From: Turritopsis dohrnii
Taxonomy: Eukaryota > Cnidaria > Hydrozoa > Anthoathecata > Oceaniidae
Length of the DNA stretch: 64,000 bases
Assembly: GCA_027922465.2 (NCBI GenBank)
Contig: BQMF02000060.1
Coordinates: 868,001 to 932,000 of the forward strand
Direction of reading: 5' to 3'
This document shows, piece by piece, positions 59,118 to 64,000 of the stretch. The notes beneath the pieces were generated by a model, which saw only the letters and a program-made list of their open reading frames with translations, did no database searches and was not told the origin of the DNA. The translations under genes and the position numbers were made by a program. Position 1 is the first letter of the stretch, and each line of letters starts with the position of its first letter.

Positions 59118-60515
59118 GCCGTGAATCACTCAGCAACTTTCAAAGTAAAGGTTTCAAACAAACGTTTACACACAGAAATATCTCAACATTTAGTAGCTGA
59201 AAAGTTTAGAATCAGCCAGTCAGTGGTTTCAAAATGGCTAAAAAACAAAGAAGTTTTGTTCAAGCAAGGGGCAATGTCTAACAAGAAAAATCTTCTGAAG
59301 CAATGACCTTTATGAAAGTATTTACCCTTGTACAACACTTTGCTAGTAAGTAAAGGACACCATGTCAACTTTAACTGGCTATGGAGTCGTGCTCGCCAAA
59401 TATACTGTAACCAACAAGCAGATGAAAACGCAACAATTAAGAAGCACGTAATTGTTTCGTTTTTGCACTGGTTCAATATTCGCATGCGCTGTCGACAACG
59501 CAGAAAAAAAGAACCAAAAGAATTTTATCAAGAAGATTTGCGAAATTGGCATGGGTTAACCTGTGAGCTTTTGATTAGGATTGGATTTAATGACTCTTAT
59601 GATAGCAAGTGGGGGACATTTTTGCCAAATGTTGATCAGTCACCGCTACCATTTGTAATCAATGTAAAGCGCACATACGAGCAGATTGACAAAAAGCATG
59701 AGGGGAAAATTTAGATTGCGCAACCTGGCTCGTGTTCTGACAAAAGACAATGTTCATTACAAATAATGACAGGATAGCAGTCTCGGATTGCCATCATATT
59801 TCTTGGCAAAGGGAAGCAGATTCACCAAGAAGAGAAGAATGCTTGGCATCAAGACGTCGATGTGTATTGGTAAACTAATGCTTAGGTTGACACAGAAGTT
59901 TCTCTCAATTGCGCCAAAGAAACACTTGCCAAATCTGTAAAAGATCTTGATCGCTTTTTGTTCTTTTTTTAGACAATTTGACAAGTCAGGAGTCTGATAA
60001 TTTTAAGTCTACAGTGGCTGAGTTGAATGCAGTAGCATGGTTCAGTCTGAAAAACGCAACAGACATGTGGCAAATTGTGTAGTCCTGAGTATGACAACTT
60101 AAGAAAACGTTGTTGGGAGAAACAGAATGTTTGATAGCTGCAGATGGATCCGAAGATGACAAGATTACTCCTGAAGGCCTTCCTTCATAGAAAGTCCCAT
60201 CACCTGTCGGCTACATCCCTGTATCAGAAGCTTTGTCAACGGTTAATCAAGTGATTTTAACATTGTCAAGGAGAATAATGAAGAAGAAACTGATGGACAA
60301 CGGTGACAAATTAGAAGATCACGAAGACAACCCTTTGATGGAGGCACTGTACTGTGAATGTCAGATGAAAATTTTGTACAAGAATGGTTGTAAACAGGCG
60401 AAATAATGTACTATAACGACCATCTTCAAAAATATTATATAAAATTTGAAGATAATTCTGAAGATGACATTGGGGAGGAGAACATTGACATGATCGAAGT
60501 GTGTGTCGTTTAGTT
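59118..60515 (+). pseudogene. pogo/Tigger-like transposase pseudogene with HTH and DDE_1 start
   Basis: The plus strand reads LVAEKFRISQSVVSKWLKNK (CENP-B/pogo HTH), HHVNFNWLWSRARQIYCNQQ and ADENATIKKHVIVSF (second HTH), then FLPNVDQSPLPFVINVKRTY with the first catalytic Asp. Beyond 59,714 it continues in broken frames (for example GKGKQIHQEEK-like and YW at 59,795-59,880, VAWFSLKNATDMW at about 60,026-60,073) to an acidic C-terminus. Many frameshifts and stops. Same family type as 14525-15443 but a different branch. Confidence 0.75.
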
Positions 60516-60838
60516 TACTTAGTTTAGTTTGTTTTTATATTATGTTCTAAAACGTTTCTGTGTTTTAATACTTTTCTGCGATTTATTAAAAATGTTCTTT
60601 GTATTTTATTTGTTTTGTTTGTCTCATGTTCCTACTTTTTAATGATCTATGTATCAATGGTTGGTTCCGATGTTTTACATCATAAAGGATATCTTTATAA
60701 CTTATAAAAAACTTGTATGCTTGTTATAATTTCAACTCTGTGATATTACATAAAATTAAGAATAATCTTTAGCCTCAGATTTCATTTTCATCTCAACAAT
60801 CAGTCATGTCAGAATTATTGAGGCTAAGAATTGTTTAA

Positions 60839-61593
60839 AGGGAAATTAAGCCTTAAAATTTCTTTTCTGATTTTGAATATGGAATACTTCATTCATCCTG
60901 GAGGAACACCTTTTTATGTATAAAAGGTATTCCAAATGAAAAAAACTGTTAAAAAAACAACTTAGTTAAATCGCCATTACCACTTTTGTTATAGATATCA
61001 TGACATCACAGAGCGAATTTCATTTGCAGAAACATCATTCGTAGGCAGCACACGATGACATGTTTTTTACGCCTACATTCTAAAGATACAAGAAATGGTA
61101 GAAAAACAATAAAGACAACACAAAGATATTTATCATTCACCAACATAACAATCTTAAACGTCAAGAAACGGCAAAATGTAAAATAAGTTTATCATTAACG
61201 ATTCAAGAAAAACAAAAACAGTCATACTGAAGATTTCATTTTTTATACATCTAAAATATACACATTTGTTCAAAAACTCACTTACGCACGTATACCTGCT
61301 ATAAATCTAAAACAAAATACTTTTTAATAAAGGTTTTATATCACAAAGAACACAAGAACTTTCATCAACAAAAACAAATTATTGCAGCTTATGTAATCCT
61401 TACAAAAACAGCGATCGCGCTGTGACGTCAAAATTTCCATCGCAGGGCACTAAAATGGCGTCCGTTGTTAGATACTAAGTAACAAAAAACTGAGTATAAT
61501 TATCATTTAAGATAATTTTTAATGACCACAGAAGATTAATGAGACCTTTCTGCAGCTAATATAAAAAGTTTTTGATAAAGGCTTAATTTCCCT
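60839..61593. mobile_element. 755-bp MITE with AGGGAAATTAAGCC ends and TTAA duplication
   Basis: Left AGGGAAATTAAGCCTT and inverted right AAGGCTTAATTTCCCT are flanked by TTAA (60835-60838, 61594-61597). AGGG ends with TTAA fit Kolobok or piggyBac mobilisation. The right half contains AGCGATCGCGCTGTGACGTC, a GC-rich palindromic patch. No ORF. Confidence 0.82.
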
Positions 61594-61597
61594 TTAA

Positions 61598-63486
61598 GAA
61601 TATTTGAGGCTTAAATTGGTCAAAATCACAAGGCTCAGGTGCTTTCATTGTTGTTCAAACTATATTTGTAGATTCCCCGGTTTGCTATGATCAATACAAA
61701 TTTCATTGTAGTATTATTAGGATGAGTGGCTATCTTTGAAAATAATGTTTTATCATATTTTAGTTTTGGTACAAGAACTATAATAAAATAAAAGTTTAGA
61801 AAAAAAGTTTATTCTTTATAAAACTTTCATATTCTTATAACTCCTATACTCATAACTCCTATGTTCACCCACCTTGATTCCTAAAATAACCATGCCAGGC
61901 AATAAACAAACCAGTCCATTGTATAAAACAATACATATACATTTCCATCTTTGCTACTTTGATGCACATTGGGTTTATGGATTTTTTTATAAAAATATAG
62001 ATTTTTTGAAGCAGCTCCCCAAAATCAATATTTTTGCTTTATACAAAATATTTTTCACTTTTTCTGCTGTCAAATCTTTAATTTGTTCATTTTTTCATTC
62101 CATTTTTAATATAGAATGAGTACTGGAATCTGAAACTATAAACTGGTTCATTCAAATTGAGATGTTGAGCAAGAAAGTAAGAAGAATGTAACCTTGACTA
62201 GTATTTATCATTTAACACAAATACCACAAATAGAGCAGATTGGGTATATATCTTTACAAGCATAGCAGTACTGGACAGTGATGGAAAACATTAAGGTATG
62301 CAGCTTAAAGCAACATTGTCTCTAAAGTCAGACAATCATAATTATATCATAAGTAACTGGCTATCTTATGTTTTATTTAGATTCCAAGTCATCAAGTTAA
62401 TTAACACAAGAAATTTTATGCTTTGCAATGTTTGCAATGGCCAGTTATCTCATCGTTTTGGCTTGAACTTATGGTATTTATGAGCGACTAAAGATTATTG
62501 AACACAGTGGTCATGGTATTTCTTTATATTTTTAAGTCTTCACATTTTTCTAAGTTACTAAGTTGAAAATATTTTGTGTGAACTTGTTTATGAAAGTAGC
62601 ATTTTAGTTGATAAATCACCCAAAGCAAGTAAACTTCATAGTGTTTTTTGCCAGCCCTCCTAGGATCTTACAGAATCTCCTAGAGTTCTAATTCTAATTT
62701 TCTAAAAAAACGTTAAATTCAACTACGTTGGTATTAACACTCAAATAATCTGTATTGATGAGATTTATTATTTCTAATTGAATAATATTGAAACTTGACA
62801 TCAACATTGACGTTCTCAATCAATTCAGAATCAGATTTTGAAAGATATGTTTTCGTACAGCAGAAATCCCTAAAATTTGCTTTTTGATATTATTTTGCAC
62901 ATCAACCTTTTTATTTCATTTGACATTATTTTCATATTTTGTTGTCCATTGTGAAAAGGTATAACCCAAATAAACAATTTAATACAAAACTACTTGAAAA
63001 CAAATTGGCAAAACATTAAGATTATAGTTAAATAAATTATAAGGAAAAACAGATAAACAAATTGGTCGCTTAGTTATAAAGTCAGAATAACCCTGGTAAT
63101 ACCTGAATTGAAATTGAATTTGTAAAATCATGTTGGTCATTAGTTATTCAAAAGGTTTTATTAACTGATTCATTCTATTCAAATCCTAGTGACAAAATCT
63201 CTCTTCTTGCTATGATTTCTGTATTCATATTTTAGAAATTATCAATTTTTAAAAATAAAATTTTCAACTTATTCTCCATGAGAGAAGAAGTATCACTTAT
63301 TGAATAATTTTTCTTTTTGCAGTAAATATCATTGAAAATTTTTTATTTTTTGGTAATTTCAATCTATTTATTATTATATTTTTTGAACTTCAGCTGCAGT
63401 TTTTTTGGAGCTGCTTTCTGATTTATACACCTTTGTTTTACAACAGTATTATCTTTTCCAATGCCAGGTTAATCGTAAAGATAAGC
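61598..63486. other. Upstream region of PKD2, no gene recognised
   Basis: AT-rich 1.9 kb. Repeat motifs of the GAGGCT family occur up to about 61,650. The remainder presumably holds the PKD2 promoter and any upstream non-coding exon; an acceptor-like TTTTACAACAG ends at 63446, 40 nt before the start codon. Confidence 0.5.
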
Positions 63487-63916
63487 ATGAGCGGAGTCAA
63501 GTTGCGTTCTGTAAGAAGTCTGCGTGAACCACAATCTCGCTCTACTTCAAGAGTTACCTTCAAAGATGACACGGATAACAATAGTCCACGAAATGATGAT
63601 GACACTGCAAAGGCGAAGGAAGAGAAAAATATTCCTGTGGGACCATTCACAAGATTTGTAAGAGGGATAAAAGGTAAACAGTCTTTTTCATCATATTCAT
63701 GATCTTAAATTATTTTTTAGCGTATTAGTTTTTAATCAACTGCACAGCATTTTCACTCATTTGTTAATCATTGTTGAAAGGTTCATCATTCATTTTCAGG
63801 CTTCTGGGATACAACAGTCATTGTAGATGCTGGAGATGATGATAGAGAAATGTTTGTTAGGACAACACTTCGAGAATTGTTTGTGTATCTTGGCATGGTT
63901 GTTACACTATGCTTAA
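63487..63916 (+). CDS. PKD2: Polycystin-2-like (TRPP) channel, first two coding exons, truncated by window end
   Basis: Exons 63487-63673 and 63800-63916 join in phase 1 across a GTAAAC..TTTTCAG intron, and a GTATGT donor follows 63916. The N-terminal cytosolic stretch is Ser/Arg/Asp-rich (LRSVRSLREPQSRSTSRVTF), then FTRFVRGIKGFWDTTVIV and FVRTTLRELFVYLGMVVTLC, the conserved run into transmembrane helix S1 of polycystin-2 (family pattern RG-LW-T....RE...TLREL..Y). PKD2 proteins are ciliary and ER cation channels with six transmembrane helices. The upstream in-frame extension to 63433 has no better start and crosses the likely acceptor at 63446, so ATG 63487 is preferred. PKD1-like paralogues cannot be fully excluded from 101 residues. 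Confidence 0.82.
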
Positions 63917-64000
63917 GTATGTCTCATTGTTATCAGCTTTACAATATTATGGATCTGAACAGTTTTTAGGAACTAGTAGAAAAGTATAGACAATCTTGAA

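Noticed and set aside
63433..63486. Upstream extension of the PKD2 exon to 63433
   Set aside because: The frame is open but crosses a probable AG acceptor at 63445-63446 and lacks PKD2-like residues; ATG 63487 is preferred.

Overview
The window is animal nuclear DNA: AT-rich, with spliced genes of short exons and short introns using GT..AG boundaries, and many DNA transposons and miniature inverted-repeat elements (MITEs). The mix of transposon families (pogo/Tigger, Harbinger, hAT, Tc1/mariner of the maT type, TTAA elements), the Ig-domain genes and the gene structure suggest an early-branching metazoan, most likely a cnidarian. Species and class cannot be fixed from sequence alone.

Layout. 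(1) 1-5,860: the 5' part of a minus-strand gene for a secreted or membrane immunoglobulin-superfamily protein. It has a signal-peptide exon followed by alternating Ig exon types A and B, amplified by a 2.30 kb tandem duplication that carries a MITE along. (2) 5,860-21,500: a transposon-dominated interval with no convincing host gene. It holds a TIR element with a 160-residue ORF, a 2.1 kb element with two small zinc-ribbon-like minus-strand ORFs, a mariner inside a hAT inside a Harbinger-like inverted repeat, degenerate Harbinger and pogo transposases, and several MITEs. (3) 21,602-37,211: a complete WDR19/IFT144 gene. I could reconstruct 46 coding exons with consistent phases, giving 1,348 residues. 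An intronless carbohydrate sulfotransferase gene lies antisense in its intron 26. (4) 37,212-43,095: a minisatellite-bearing repeat and a non-LTR retrotransposon fragment. (5) 43,096-47,214: a complete nine-exon STK16-like kinase gene. (6) 47,588-49,700: a MITE split by an apparently intact maT (DD37D) transposon. (7) 50,900-61,600: pogo remnants, an element carrying an Ulp1/SENP-like cysteine protease, a coiled-coil ORF, a LINE fragment, a second pogo pseudogene and a TTAA element. (8) 63,487-end: the first two coding exons of a polycystin-2-like (PKD2) channel, cut by the window edge.

How the genes relate. WDR19 (intraflagellar transport complex A) and PKD2 (a ciliary cation channel) both act in cilia and lie about 26 kb apart. 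Shared regulation would be inference. STK16 and the sulfotransferase are Golgi-associated by family. The Ig gene is the best candidate for rapid evolution, and the Ulp1-carrying and zinc-ribbon elements are the best candidates for poorly described mobile elements.
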